The notes under the pieces were generated by a model. That model was not told the origin of the DNA, did not search any database, and saw only the letters and a program-made list of their open reading frames with translations. This document shows positions 42,250 through 52,202 of a DNA stretch of 64,000 nt, in pieces. Numbering within the stretch: the stretch's first letter is position 1; every line of letters starts with the position of its first letter. This stretch comes from Algoriphagus terrigena DSM 22685 (GTDB taxonomy: Bacteria > Bacteroidota > Bacteroidia > Cytophagales > Cyclobacteriaceae), in NCBI RefSeq assembly GCF_000429445.1, contig NZ_KE386904.1:517998-581997 (forward strand), in the 5' to 3' direction. The position numbers were made by a program, and so were the translations under genes.

Positions 42250-44586
42250 ATGTTAAAAAACAACATTAAGATCGCTTTACGGACGCTGTGGAAAAACAAA
42301 CTGTTTTCGTTGGTCAATATCCTAAGCTTGTCACTGAGTATGGCGGTTGGGGTTATTCTTTTTACAGGCATAAAGGCCGATATCGACACAGACCATTTTC
42401 ACCCGGACCTAAATCAACTGGTGCGGATAATTACGCAGGAATCAAAAGAGGGAGAAAAAACCAAATGGGCAACAGCTCCACTGCCATTGGCACCGCTAAT
42501 GGAAAACATCACCTTTGTTGAAAATACGGTGAGAGTTCGCCTGGCAGGAAAACACAACCTGCAAACCGACAGAGGAGATGTTCCTGTTGATGTAAAATTT
42601 TCTGAGCCTTCTTTTTTTGATGTTTTTGGTTTCAAACTGCTGTCAGGCAATCCACAAAGCCTTAGCAGCAATCCTACCACGCTTTTTTTAACTGAAAGTA
42701 CAGCCGAAAAGATATTTGGAAATGCCAACGCCTTAGGCCAAACTGTCCGGTTTGAGAACCTGGGTTCTTATACTGTGGGGGGAATTATCCAGGACCCGCC
42801 TTTACGAACGCATCTGCCCATCGAGGCAATGATTTCTATCAGTTCTGCTGAAACGCTTGAAAAGGAAGGGGCGATCAATGATATATCGCAGCATTGGGAT
42901 CAATTCAAAAGTTCTGCAATCTATTCCAGATTAAAATCAGAAGATGATTTAGAGCAGCTCAATACAAAGCTTCAAGGCTACAATCGGAAGTTGGATAAGA
43001 GCAGTCTCCAGTTTGTGGCACAACCCATCGAAGATATCACCCCTGGAGACCAGGACATTAAAAATGATCCCAATGTGGGCGCCAATTGGGAGAGCATAAA
43101 AATCCAGCTGTTTTTAATTCTGGCCCTGACCCTTTTATCTGCTTTCAACTACATCAGTTTGGCATTGGCGCGTGCTGTCTCCCGGGCGCCGGAGGTGGGT
43201 ATCCGCAAGACGTTGGGTGCGACAAGAGCTCAGGTTATTGGTCAGTTTTTAATGGAAGCGACTCTTGTTTCCCTATTTGCTTTGGTGCTTACAGTACCCT
43301 GTGTCAGCTTTCTAATGGATCAGATGCCCGAGATGGAGGTGACGTTTTCTTGGGATCTAATTTTATTCTTAGGCCTGCTAGCCTACGCAGTTATCACCGG
43401 CCTAGTCGCGGGGGCATTTCCCTCCTGGCTATTGTCAGCGTTCCAGCCTGTACAGATCTTACGTAAGATGAAGAATGTCAAGCTGTTTCGGACTGTTTCT
43501 TTTTATAAGATCTTGGTAGTTGTACAATTTTCAGTTGCGATCATGTTTATGATACTGGTGGTGATAGTGGCCGATTATGAAATAAAAAGCCGTGCAATCA
43601 TCGGCTCAACCGTCCCATCCAATGTGCTTACGCTCGATTTAAAAGGTGAAAAATACGAAGCCCTGCAAAACGAAATAAACCAGTTAAGTCAGGTAGAAAC
43701 AACTTTGGCGACTAACTGGTATCATGAACCAATGCAAACTGGGAAGTCTTCCGTCACATTTGGCGGTAAAACTCTGGAAATAAATTACGTAAGTATTGAC
43801 CCACGTACTCTGGAAACAGAAGGTGTCAGCTTGATCTCCGGGCAAAATTTTCCTAAAGATATGCCTGAAAGTACAGAGCAGTATGTGTTGGTAAATGAAG
43901 CTGCGGCAAACTTATTGGAGGCTAAATCAGAGACCATAGTGGGGCAAAATCTGTTGCTGGACTCTACCTATGTACAAGTCATTGCCATCATGCCCAATGA
44001 GACCATTGGCGAACTACGGCCTATGATTTATCGGTATCTGCCAAATGAAATAGCCACCTTGACCATTAAGATAAACCCGCATGCAGAATTGGAAGTGTCC
44101 AAGGCCATTCAATCCTTATGGAAAGACAATTTTCCTGAAAAAACAGCAAATCTTTATAATCTAAAAGATTACCGATATTCAGGACCAAGCAGTGGAGATA
44201 GATTAGGGTTGTTTGGAGGTGCTGCCCTGATTGTCCTGATCATCGCTGCTTTGGGCATCTTGGGCATAGCCAGCTACTCTGTAGAAACACGCACTAAAGA
44301 ACTGGGTATAAGAAGAGTGCTAGGAGCCAACAACTTAAAATTGGTGTGGGCGGTTACCAGAAAATTTGGCATTCTTATGCTGATTGCCGGGCTTGTTGGC
44401 ACTCCACTGGGCCTGTTTTGCGGTGATTTAATTAAACGGGATTTAGGAAGCAGTCTGGTTAATCTGAGCTTTATAAATGTAAGTATCGGCTTCAGTTTGG
44501 TTGTCCTACTTGGGCTACTGGTTGTCCTATCCCAAACCATTCGAGTGGTGCGAATTGAACCCGTCAAAGTCTTGAAAGCGGAGTAA
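42250..44586 (+). CDS. MacB/FtsX-type ABC transporter permease
   Basis: A 778-residue membrane protein of the double-FtsX type. An N-terminal span (residues 20-40, 'LVNILSLSLSMAVGVILFTG') is followed by a periplasmic MacB_PCD domain (~45-275). An FtsX domain with three spans lies at ~285-400 ('LFLILALTLLSAFNYISLAL', then 'RAPEVGIRKTLGATRAQVIG'). A second periplasmic domain follows (~430-640), then a second FtsX domain ('ELGIRRVLGANNLKLVWAVT'). The ATPase is encoded elsewhere. Such permeases move peptides, lipids or drugs across the envelope; no substrate can be given. It stands alone. Confidence 0.9.
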   Translation: MLKNNIKIALRTLWKNKLFSLVNILSLSLSMAVGVILFTGIKADIDTDHFHPDLNQLVRIITQESKEGEKTKWATAPLPLAPLMENITFVENTVRVRLAGKHNLQTDRGDVPVDVKFSEPSFFDVFGFKLLSGNPQSLSSNPTTLFLTESTAEKIFGNANALGQTVRFENLGSYTVGGIIQDPPLRTHLPIEAMISISSAETLEKEGAINDISQHWDQFKSSAIYSRLKSEDDLEQLNTKLQGYNRKLDKSSLQFVAQPIEDITPGDQDIKNDPNVGANWESIKIQLFLILALTLLSAFNYISLALARAVSRAPEVGIRKTLGATRAQVIGQFLMEATLVSLFALVLTVPCVSFLMDQMPEMEVTFSWDLILFLGLLAYAVITGLVAGAFPSWLLSAFQPVQILRKMKNVKLFRTVSFYKILVVVQFSVAIMFMILVVIVADYEIKSRAIIGSTVPSNVLTLDLKGEKYEALQNEINQLSQVETTLATNWYHEPMQTGKSSVTFGGKTLEINYVSIDPRTLETEGVSLISGQNFPKDMPESTEQYVLVNEAAANLLEAKSETIVGQNLLLDSTYVQVIAIMPNETIGELRPMIYRYLPNEIATLTIKINPHAELEVSKAIQSLWKDNFPEKTANLYNLKDYRYSGPSSGDRLGLFGGAALIVLIIAALGILGIASYSVETRTKELGIRRVLGANNLKLVWAVTRKFGILMLIAGLVGTPLGLFCGDLIKRDLGSSLVNLSFINVSIGFSLVVLLGLLVVLSQTIRVVRIEPVKVLKAE

Positions 44587-45194
44587 ATTTACCCATAGGG
44601 GTTTAAAGTGAAGAGTTTAAAGTGGGAGGAATTCCGGCGATGTTCGCGAGTTGATATGTTTTCGGATTTACGGTTTACGAAGTACGATTTACGAGGTCTT
44701 TGGGGTAGTTGAGGAATTTGGTCTTGGCTATGTTCTCGATTTTCCAAAGTTGTCGCGTTGTCCGTTGAAGCTGTTGTCACGTTGTCGGATTTACGATTTA
44801 CGAATTACGATTTACGAGGTCTTTGGGGCAGTTGAGGAAGTTGGTTCTGGCTACGTTCTCGGGTTGTCGAGTTGTGTGCTGCGCGGTGGCGAGTTGTCGG
44901 GTTGTCACGTTGTCTGCTGAAGCTGTTATCAGTCTGGAGTTTAAAGAGAAGAGTTTAAAATTGGAGGAATCCAGCGGTGTTTCGGGTTGGTGAATTGTGA
45001 GATTGTAAGTGGTAAGGTTGTTTGATGATGTGAATTTCCCGAGGATGTAAATGCCGAAAAGAGGAACTTCACAAGGGTATTTTTTGAAGTTTAATAAATT
45101 GCGTACTTTACGTAACGCATTGTGCGCAACGCATTATACGTAAAACAGAACCATCATGAAATTGCCATTTAGTCCATTCTTAACGCTCGGTTCT
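44587..45194. repeat. TTTACGA-word repeat array after the permease gene
   Basis: Two near-identical ~110-bp units (from about 44663 and 44787) read GGATTTACG.TTTACGA, then GAGGTCTTTGGGG.AGTTGAGG, AATTTGGTC and GGCTATGTTCTCG. They belong to a family also found at 51172-51560, 54965-55080 and 57098-57755. No gene is supported. Confidence 0.8.
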
Positions 45195-45892
45195 CCCCCT
45201 ACCCCCATTGAAAACATTCAGTTCCTTTCGGAATATTAGACTTCAAGGGGGAGTTGCCGCGGAATGAATTGGAAACTGGTGTGCTAAGCCGAGCATCAAT
45301 GCAGGACAATGGAACGAAAAAATAAAGATTCGTACTGCCCTGCAAGCTAGCCCAAACCTAAAACAGCCCGCCTCGGCGGACTGTTTCTTCACGCTCACCC
45401 CTTGAAGAAGTGGGACAACAAGAGACGAGAGAGGCGGTTGCGGGTAAGTGAACCTCGATTCCCTATTTGACCGAGCTCGCAGATTTTTTCCTTCGTCACT
45501 TTTTGAAAGCCAAAAAGTAACCCAAAAGCTTCGGGCCCCAGTCTTTACTTCCAATCGGTGGTGTTTTCTGCCAGAAAGGTATTGGTGGACGATTGGATTT
45601 TTGGTCCTGCTCCAAACCTAAAAACAGGTGGATCTCTCTCGCTTACTCGAGAGCTAACCTGTTTTTTTTACGGTTTTCCGCATCACCAAAAACCGTAAAT
45701 TCTGAAGGGCCCTACTCTACCCGAATACGTCGTGTATCTCACTAGACGTCGCTTACGACTGAAAAATCTTACCTATCATTTGGTTTTTACGCTCCTATTA
45801 TCATCCCTGATTTGCATACATCATGCAGGGTTTTGCATACAGTTCTCACTGCTCTTTCCCTGAAATTTGTGTCTTCAATAGAACATAAATTT
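45195..45892. repeat. Composite repeat block upstream of the aldo-keto reductase
   Basis: 45197-45265 is a CCCCCTACCCCC...CAAGGGGGAGTTGC palindrome. 45252-45353 and 45539-45592 are nearly identical to 49048-49215 but are interrupted here by an extra ~185 bp (45354-45538), which contains a variable-stem unit (AAACAG.CCGCC/GGCGG.CTGTTT). Another, longer hairpin of that family lies at 45609-45677 (AACAGGT...ACCTGTT, inner CTCTC/GAGAG). The region 45680-45892 holds no gene and is the presumed promoter of the reductase. Confidence 0.8.
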
Positions 45893-46897
45893 ATGGATAT
45901 CAAGAAAATAGCATTGGGAAATCAGGGACTTATTGTTCCAAAGATCGGTTTGGGCTGTATGGGTATGACAGGCTTTGAAGAAGCACATATGTATGGCAAA
46001 GCGGACGAGCAGGAAGCGATTGCAACGATCCACCGGTCATTCGAACTGGGTGGAAACTTCCTGGATACCGCGGATCTTTATGGTCCTTTTAAAAATGAAC
46101 AGCTTATAGCAAAAGCTATCAAAGGCAACAGGGACCACTTCATTATTGCCACCAAATTTGGATGGGAGATAGACGACAACAACAAGGTGACCTGGGCAAT
46201 CAACGGGAAAAAAGAGTATGTAAAAAAAGCTGTTGAGCGCTCCCTGAAGAATCTGAAAACCGATTACATTGACCTATACTACCTGCATCGTCTGGATAAA
46301 AATACGCCCGTCGAAGAAACCGTTGAGGCAATGAGCCTACTGGTGAAAGAAGGAAAGGTGGGGTACTTGGGACTTTCTGAGGTATCCTCCGAAACAGTCA
46401 AAAGAGCTCATGCCGTTCATCCGATCACCGCAGTTCAGAGCGAGTATTCTCTGTTTGAGCGTACGGTGGAGGAGCGCGGAGTATTACAGACCTTAAATGA
46501 GTTGGGGATAGGGTTTGTCGCTTACTCTCCTTTGGGCAGGGGCTTTTTGTCCGGAAACATCCGCAGTCTGGACGATTTGCCGGAGGATGATTTCCGCCGG
46601 GCAATCCCCCGTTTTCAGGAAGCGCATTTCCATAAAAATATCGAGTTGGTGAAATTAATTGAAACCATGGCGGCGGATAAAGGAATTACCTCCTCCCAAC
46701 TGGCGTTAGCATGGATCATGAGCAAAGATATTTTGCCGATTCCAGGAACAAAACGAAGGAAATACCTTGAGCAAAATATTGCTTCTGTCGAAGTCGAATT
46801 GAGCGAAGCAGAACTGCAAAAGCTTGAAGGTATCGTGCCTTTGGGCACTGATACAGGCTTGCCTTACGATGATTTCAGCATGGGGCTTATAGACTAA
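45893..46897 (+). CDS. Aldo/keto reductase
   Basis: 334 residues from ATG 45893 (MDIKKIALGNQGLIVPKIGL). An upstream extension lacks family match and is not used. TIM-barrel catalytic tetrad residues are visible: Asp and Tyr in 'FLDTADLYGPFKNEQLI', Lys in 'FIIATKFGWE', His in 'IDLYYLHRLD'. The NADPH-binding 'PIPGTKRRKYLEQNI' is present near residue 285. It reduces small aldehydes or ketones using NADPH; the physiological substrate is unknown. An AraC-family regulator is encoded right after it, with an intrinsic terminator between. Confidence 0.9.
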   Translation: MDIKKIALGNQGLIVPKIGLGCMGMTGFEEAHMYGKADEQEAIATIHRSFELGGNFLDTADLYGPFKNEQLIAKAIKGNRDHFIIATKFGWEIDDNNKVTWAINGKKEYVKKAVERSLKNLKTDYIDLYYLHRLDKNTPVEETVEAMSLLVKEGKVGYLGLSEVSSETVKRAHAVHPITAVQSEYSLFERTVEERGVLQTLNELGIGFVAYSPLGRGFLSGNIRSLDDLPEDDFRRAIPRFQEAHFHKNIELVKLIETMAADKGITSSQLALAWIMSKDILPIPGTKRRKYLEQNIASVEVELSEAELQKLEGIVPLGTDTGLPYDDFSMGLID

Positions 46898-46906
46898 GCT
46901 TTCCTG

Positions 46907-46941
46907 GCGACTGCAATTCAAGATGCAGTCGCTGTTTTCTT
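46907..46941 (+). terminator. Intrinsic terminator between the reductase and AraC genes
   Basis: A 9-bp stem GCGACTGCA/TGCAGTCGC with loop ATTCAAGA, followed by TGTTTTCTTT. It lies 10 bp after the reductase stop. Confidence 0.8.
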
Positions 46942-46969
46942 TACTCCTATTCCCTTTTAATTGACCGCC

Positions 46970-47857
46970 ATGAATACCATCAAATCCATCTCAGAATTTC
47001 ACCGCTTGTTGTCTTTGCCTGAACCCAAGCATCCGATGGTGAGCATGATCAACCTTTCCGAAAGCATATTTTTAGATGAGGATGTGTGGAAAGGTTTTGT
47101 CAACAGCTTTTACTGTGTGGCACTAAAACGGGAAGCAAAAGGCAAAATAAGATACGGACAGCAACACTATGATTATGACAAAGGGGTATTGAGTTTCACA
47201 GCGCCTAATCAGGTACAATATTTAGACGTTCAAACAATGGAATGCGGTTCAGGATATCTGCTGATTTTCCATCCGGACTTTCTGATGAAGCATCCCCTGG
47301 CCCAGAGCATCAGCAGATACGGATTTTTCTCATACGCTACCAATGAGGCACTTCATCTATCTGCTGAAGAGGAAGATGATCTCATTATGATACTCAAGAA
47401 GATTGATAAAGAATGTGCACCTATTGACAGGCATACCCAGGAAATCATTCTTTCTCAGATTGAATTGTTGCTGAATTATTCAAAACGCTTTTACGAACGC
47501 CAGTTCATCACCCGTAAAAACAACAATCATCAGCTACTAATAACCTTTGAACAGGAAGTAAACCGCTATTTTGAAAATGAGCAAACCGGGTTATTGACGG
47601 TTCAGTATATCGCACAGCGAATGAATCTTTCGCCTAATTACCTGAGCGACCTGTTGCGCGTGCATACTGGCCAAAATACCCAACAACACATCCATGAGAA
47701 ATTAATTGAAAAGGCGAAGGAGAAACTTTCCACAACCAGTCTTTCAGTCAGCGAGATCGCTTATACCTTGGGGTTCGAGCATTCCCAGTCATTTAGCACG
47801 CTCTTTAAAAAGAAAACTACGATGTCACCCCTTGAATTCCGTCAGTCATTCAATTGA
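46970..47857 (+). CDS. AraC-family transcriptional regulator
   Basis: 295 residues from ATG 46970 (a TTG nine bases earlier is possible). The N-terminal 170 residues form an AraC-type ligand domain ('DKGVLSFTAPNQVQYLDVQT', 'GYLLIFHPDFLMKHPL'). Residues 190-295 hold two HTH motifs ('LLTVQYIAQRMNLSPNYLSD', 'SVSEIAYTLGFEHSQSFSTL'). It is of the kind often paired with an aldo-keto reductase, and the two genes are 72 bp apart. It probably activates the reductase gene or a related detoxification gene. Confidence 0.9.
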   Translation: MNTIKSISEFHRLLSLPEPKHPMVSMINLSESIFLDEDVWKGFVNSFYCVALKREAKGKIRYGQQHYDYDKGVLSFTAPNQVQYLDVQTMECGSGYLLIFHPDFLMKHPLAQSISRYGFFSYATNEALHLSAEEEDDLIMILKKIDKECAPIDRHTQEIILSQIELLLNYSKRFYERQFITRKNNNHQLLITFEQEVNRYFENEQTGLLTVQYIAQRMNLSPNYLSDLLRVHTGQNTQQHIHEKLIEKAKEKLSTTSLSVSEIAYTLGFEHSQSFSTLFKKKTTMSPLEFRQSFN

Positions 47858-49314
47858 TTTTTTTGGGAGAGTGGAGGTTCGCTGCTGCGCGTTGGGAGAT
47901 TAACGTTTCGACTCCGCTCAACACAAGAGTTTGAAATGTGGGATGACGCATGAGGGATGACTGATGTGTTTGTTGTCGGGTTGTCGGCTTCGCGTTGTCC
48001 GCTGAAGCTGTTGCGGCGCGGACTCTGAAGCGATAGTCCCGATGAACGGAGTGATTTCGGGAGAGTCCAACTGTGAATAGCCGTGGGTGAAGCCTGAGGT
48101 ACGAGGGCTGTAACCCACGGTAAAAAAGAAAAAAGGCCTTTGACCTCGGCGCAGGGATATTGTGGGTAAGAGGATCTCGCTGCCGAGGGACGGAGCCGGA
48201 AGTTGTAAGAGATTTTTTGGTTGTCGGATTGCAAGTACTATGATAGGACCTCTACATTGCAAATGGCGAGGAGCTAGGCAATGTAAAGTACGACAAGGGC
48301 TTGGGTGAGGCCTCAGGAACTGCTATCGTTGATTTCTTTATGTTCTTTTTTCTTGATAAAAAAGAACGAAAAAATCAAGACGCAACCTGCCCTGCAAGCT
48401 GGCCCCTCTCTAGATTAATTCACTGGATTAATCTTTAACGCTCGGTCCTCACCGCACTGGGCCGGACGCCGGAGTCACTTTGCCCACCCTGCATGCTGGC
48501 CCGAACCTAAAACAGCCCACTGGGCTGTTTCCTAACGGTTTGTCCCCGGACCGCGCCCTCCATTCGGGTATTGGGCAAGGTGTTGGTCTTTTAAAGAGTT
48601 GCCGATCTACCAGTTCAAATGGCATGAAGTGGGTAGCGATGTAGGATTCGGAAAAAGCTCCGTAGGAGCGGAATTTTTGTAGCCTGAGGTTTCATGTGAT
48701 GTTTGATTATCTAATGGTCACATAGCCTGTCCCGATTTTTCTTCGGGAGAATCTCGCATGGAGGAAATCTGTGCATGGATATCGGCCAGTAGGTCATGCT
48801 TGATTTTAACCCCAGGTAATTATGAATCAGAATTTCAACCTCGGCGCAGGGATACAATGAGTAAATCGGTGTCGATGCCGAGGTACGAAGACGATGGTTG
48901 ATTGATAATAAATTTAAGTGAAGAAGTGGTCTGTGCGGACACACATCACGGCGAGGCGGGCATAGACCATGGTGACAGAACTCCTGGTCAAATCCCCCTA
49001 CCCCCTTTGATAAACATTCAGTTCCTTTCCGAATATTAGACTTCAAGGGGGAGTTGCCGCGGAATGAATTGGGAATTGGTGTGCTAAGCCGAGCATCAAT
49101 GCAAGATAACGGAACGAAAAAATAAAGATTTGTCCTGCCCTGCATGCTGGCCCAGTCTTTACTTCCAATCGGTGGTGTTTTCTGCCAGACAGGTATTGGT
49201 GGACGATTGGAAGAGTTTTCTAGTCTCCCGGTCAGGAATTAATAATAATACAGAATAAATCTGTAGTTTGATTCGCCAACTTGATTGAAACCCGCAATAG
49301 ACCCTCTTCTACGC
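47858..49314. repeat. Long mosaic of repeat families upstream of the S41 gene
   Basis: No gene is supported in these 1457 bp. In order: 'GACTCCGCTCAACACAAGAG' and GGATGACG-words (47910-47965); AGCCGTGGGTGAAGCC...GTAACCCACGG hairpin and CCTCGGC block (48080-48195); variable-stem units at 48385-48450 (GATTAAT/ATTAATC) and 48488-48546 (AAACAGCCC/GGGCTGTTT); GCTCCGTAGGAGCGGAAT (48659-48676) and a CCTCGGC block (48839-48890); a CCCCCTACCCCC...CAAGGGGGAGTTGC palindrome (48997-49066); the composite unit shared with 45252 (49048-49215). The S41 promoter lies after 49215. Confidence 0.8.
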
Positions 49315-51129
49315 ATGAAAATACTTTTTCTCAGGCTGTTTTTTGGTGTATTAGTGATGAACACCTTTCTTTTCTGTTCCGGCCAGACCAAGACTGACCG
49401 GGAGATTGATAATCTGGTTGCGTTTGCAAAAGCTTACGGCTATGTAAAATACTTTCATCCCAGTTCTGAAAGCGAACAGGTGGACTGGGGATGGTTTTCG
49501 GTGTATGGTGCCCAAAAAGTTCTGCAATGCCAGGATCAGGGAGAACTGATCCAGACCCTGCAAAGGCTGTTTAACCCTATAGCTCCCACGGTTACCTTTT
49601 CCTCCACGGCTCCCGATCCCATGGATTTTCAGGAACTAATCCAGCCGAAGGACACGACCAGATACCTTCCCGTGTACTGGCAACACCGTGGAGTGACCAA
49701 AGACATGGCTCCACTTGGTCCGGTTTATCGAAGTGTCCGGGTTAACTCCCTCCAGATTAATACCACTGAATCTACCGGCGAACAGTCCGGTAAGGCTGCA
49801 GCCGAAGGTCTTACTGAGGCAATATTTGAGGGTTCCCCCGACCCCAACGAAATCTGGATCAGGCAGATCGGAGACAATCTGTGGATGGGAATGCCGCTCG
49901 TCCTGCAGCTTAAAGCGGGGCAGACCTATCCCGAAAGCACGGTTGCTATAGAAAAGTTTATGACTGAAGGTGAGCCGGACACCCCGGAGGATGCTTCCTC
50001 TTTGGCTTTTCGCTGCGGAAATCTGATCAATGCCTGGAATGTATTTCAGCACTTTTATCCCTATTTCACCGAGATGGGTATCAACTGGCAGCAGGAACTC
50101 AAAAACAGCCTGTCTTCCACCTATTCCAGTGACAAAGCCACGCACATCAAGGACCTGAAGCGGCTTACTGCAGCGCTCAAGGACAATCATGTCACTGTAT
50201 CAAGTCCGGAAACGGAATACGCTGCCCCGCCTTTTGATGCGGAATGGATTGAAGGGAAACTGGTGGTAACCGCGGTATATGCCGGATCTCCGGATTTAAA
50301 AGTCGGTGATGTGATCAAGCAGATCGATGGGAAATCTTGCGAAGAACTGTTTGGGGAGCTTCGTCCGTTGGTATCCGCTGCTACGGAAGGGTGGTATAGC
50401 TATCTGGCGCCTATCCTGATGCTCACCGGAAAAGAAAATTCGACATTCAGTTTTACGGTAGGCGTCAATACTTATGAAACCACTCGTCTTTCGAACTATT
50501 ATCGGCAGAAAGGCGACTCAAAACCCAGCGACCCCGGCTACCGATTCCTGGATGACGATGTCGCATATCTCAATCTGGATGTGGTTTCGATGGACACGAT
50601 CACTAAGCTGATGCCCAGGCTGAAAGCCAGCCGGGCGATCATCGCTGATGTGAGAGGGTACCCCAACTCCAACCATGGACTGATCAATCATCTACTGTCC
50701 AAGAAGGATGAAAGGAAGTGGATGCACGTGGACCACTACCTCTACCCTGATCAGGAAAACAAAGCCGGAACGAGTGACTACGGTTGGGAGATGGAACCTA
50801 AAAAACCTTACCTGGGCGATAAAAAAATTGTTTTCATCACGGATGGCCGCGCCGTAAGTTATGCAGAAAGCTATCTGGGCTTTATCGATGGTTATGGTCT
50901 GGGGACCCTCATCGGTCAGCCGAGTTCGGGTACCAACGGAAATGTCAACAGATTTGATCTTCCCGGCGAGTATCGGATTTCCTTTACAGGGATGCGGGTG
51001 CTAAAGCAGGACGGAAGCCAGCTTCATGGGATCGGTTTTTTGCCGCAGGTATATGTGGACCGCACCATTGCCGGAGTGAAGGCAGGGAGAGATGAGTACC
51101 TGGAGAAAGCTATTGAGTTGGTCAGGTGA
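49315..51129 (+). CDS. S41-family peptidase (C-terminal-processing/tricorn type)
   Basis: 604 residues from ATG 49315 (MKILFLRLFFGVLVMNTFLF, signal peptide; a Cys follows in 'FLFCSGQ', possibly a lipobox). A PDZ-like segment ('GSPDLKVGDVIKQIDGKSCE') lies at ~330-355. The S41 core includes 'FLDDDVAYLNLDVVSMDTI', 'AIIADVRGYPNSNHGLI' and the active-site region 'ITDGRAVSYAESYLGFI' (Ser of AVSYAE) with 'LIGQPSSGTNGN'. It is an envelope serine protease; its substrates are unknown. The opening 57 codons and leader are duplicated as a pseudogene at 30757-31035. Confidence 0.85.
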   Translation: MKILFLRLFFGVLVMNTFLFCSGQTKTDREIDNLVAFAKAYGYVKYFHPSSESEQVDWGWFSVYGAQKVLQCQDQGELIQTLQRLFNPIAPTVTFSSTAPDPMDFQELIQPKDTTRYLPVYWQHRGVTKDMAPLGPVYRSVRVNSLQINTTESTGEQSGKAAAEGLTEAIFEGSPDPNEIWIRQIGDNLWMGMPLVLQLKAGQTYPESTVAIEKFMTEGEPDTPEDASSLAFRCGNLINAWNVFQHFYPYFTEMGINWQQELKNSLSSTYSSDKATHIKDLKRLTAALKDNHVTVSSPETEYAAPPFDAEWIEGKLVVTAVYAGSPDLKVGDVIKQIDGKSCEELFGELRPLVSAATEGWYSYLAPILMLTGKENSTFSFTVGVNTYETTRLSNYYRQKGDSKPSDPGYRFLDDDVAYLNLDVVSMDTITKLMPRLKASRAIIADVRGYPNSNHGLINHLLSKKDERKWMHVDHYLYPDQENKAGTSDYGWEMEPKKPYLGDKKIVFITDGRAVSYAESYLGFIDGYGLGTLIGQPSSGTNGNVNRFDLPGEYRISFTGMRVLKQDGSQLHGIGFLPQVYVDRTIAGVKAGRDEYLEKAIELVR

Positions 51130-51808
51130 CGCTGTTGTCGGGTTGTCCGCTGAAGCGGTTGTCAAGTTGTCGGATTTACGATTTACGAGGCCTTTGAGAT
51201 AGTTGAGGAATTTGGTCCTGGCTACGTTGTCGGGTTGTTTTTGGATTTACGATTTACGAAGTACGATTTACGAGGTCTTTGGGGTAGTTGAGGGATTTGG
51301 TTCTGGCTATGTTCTCGGGTTGTCGGGTTGTCCGCTGCGCGTTATCCTGTTGTCGGGTGGGGAGTTTAAAGTTTAAAATGTGGGATGACGGATGCTGGAT
51401 GACGGATGTGTTTGTTGTCACGTTGTCAGCTGAAGCCGCTGTCCCGTTTTCGGATTTACGAATTACGATTTACGAGGTCTTTGGGGTAGTTGAGGAATTT
51501 GTACCTGGCTATGTCCTCGGTTTGTCGAGTTGTCCGGTGCGCGTTATCCTGTTGTCGGGTTGTCCGCGGAGCTGTCGTCAGGTTGACGCATTGTCCGTGG
51601 AGCTGCCAGGAAGGTTAAGGGTTAATTGTTTAAGAGTTAAGCGTGGGGATGAAAACCTTCGAGGTCCTATCCAATCAGGCTTTGCCAATCAGCAGAAATC
51701 AAAAAGCCGTGAGTGGAGAAACTCACGGCGGCGAAGTGCCGGATGACCGATGTCTTGGACAGCGTTATTGCCAGGCTGTTGAGGCGAATTAGTGCGCCCA
51801 AAAAACTT
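51130..51808. repeat. TTTACGA-word and TTGTCGGG-word repeats
   Basis: Units of the GGATTTACGATTTACGA...GGTCTTTGGGGTAGTTGAGG family start at about 51172, 51243 and 51450. Between them are TTGTCGGGTTGTC words and GGGATGACGGATGCTGGATG words (51380-51410). No gene is supported. Confidence 0.8.
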
Positions 51809-51862
51809 TACTTAACAAATATGAAACATATTATTTTCTATTACTTTTACGTTTGTTAAGTA
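51809..51862. promoter_or_regulatory. Inverted-repeat operator candidate and promoter of the PadR gene
   Basis: Arms TACTTAACAAA (51809-51819) and TTTGTTAAGTA (51852-51862) are an 11-bp perfect inverted repeat. A TAnnTTTG box (TACGTTTG, 51848-51855), the Bacteroidota -7 consensus, overlaps the right arm, and the PadR start is 13 bp further. This fits autorepression by the PadR protein. Confidence 0.65.
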
Positions 51863-51875
51863 AATCATTGCATCC

Positions 51876-52202
51876 ATGACACCCCACACGCTTGGTGAAT
51901 TCGAAGAACTGGTACTATTGATGGTTGCTTCCCAGCACAACACCGCCTATGGAGTTTCCATCCTGGAAGGCTTAGAGGAGGAACTCCAGCGAAACGTCAA
52001 CATCAGTGCGGTACATGTAGTCCTAAAGCGCATGGAAGAAAAAGGGTTTGTCAGTTCCCACTATGGGGGCATAACCGAAAACCGGGGCGGCAGACGAAAG
52101 AAATACTATGTGATTAGCGCTTTCGGAAAGCGTGTACTCGATGAACAGCACGAATTGCGGAACAGCATCTACAAGCGTATTCCTAAAATTTCCTTCAGTT
52201 AA
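51876..52202 (+). CDS. PadR-family transcriptional regulator
   Basis: A 108-residue winged-helix protein: 'LGEFEELVLLMVASQHNTAYGVSIL' (helix 1-2), 'VNISAVHVVLKRMEEKGFVS' (recognition helix), and the wing 'GGRRKKYYVISAFGKRVL'. PadR proteins repress membrane-transporter genes until a ligand binds. Its stop overlaps the start of the permease (TAATG), so the two form an operon, and the operator candidate at 51809-51862 suggests autoregulation. Confidence 0.9.
   Translation: MTPHTLGEFEELVLLMVASQHNTAYGVSILEGLEEELQRNVNISAVHVVLKRMEEKGFVSSHYGGITENRGGRRKKYYVISAFGKRVLDEQHELRNSIYKRIPKISFS

Noticed and set aside
3162..48546. Variable-stem repeats considered as integron attC sites
   Set aside because: They have constant flanks around a variable stem as attC sites do, but no integrase and no gene cassettes between copies; the R-box consensus GTTRRRY is not consistently present.
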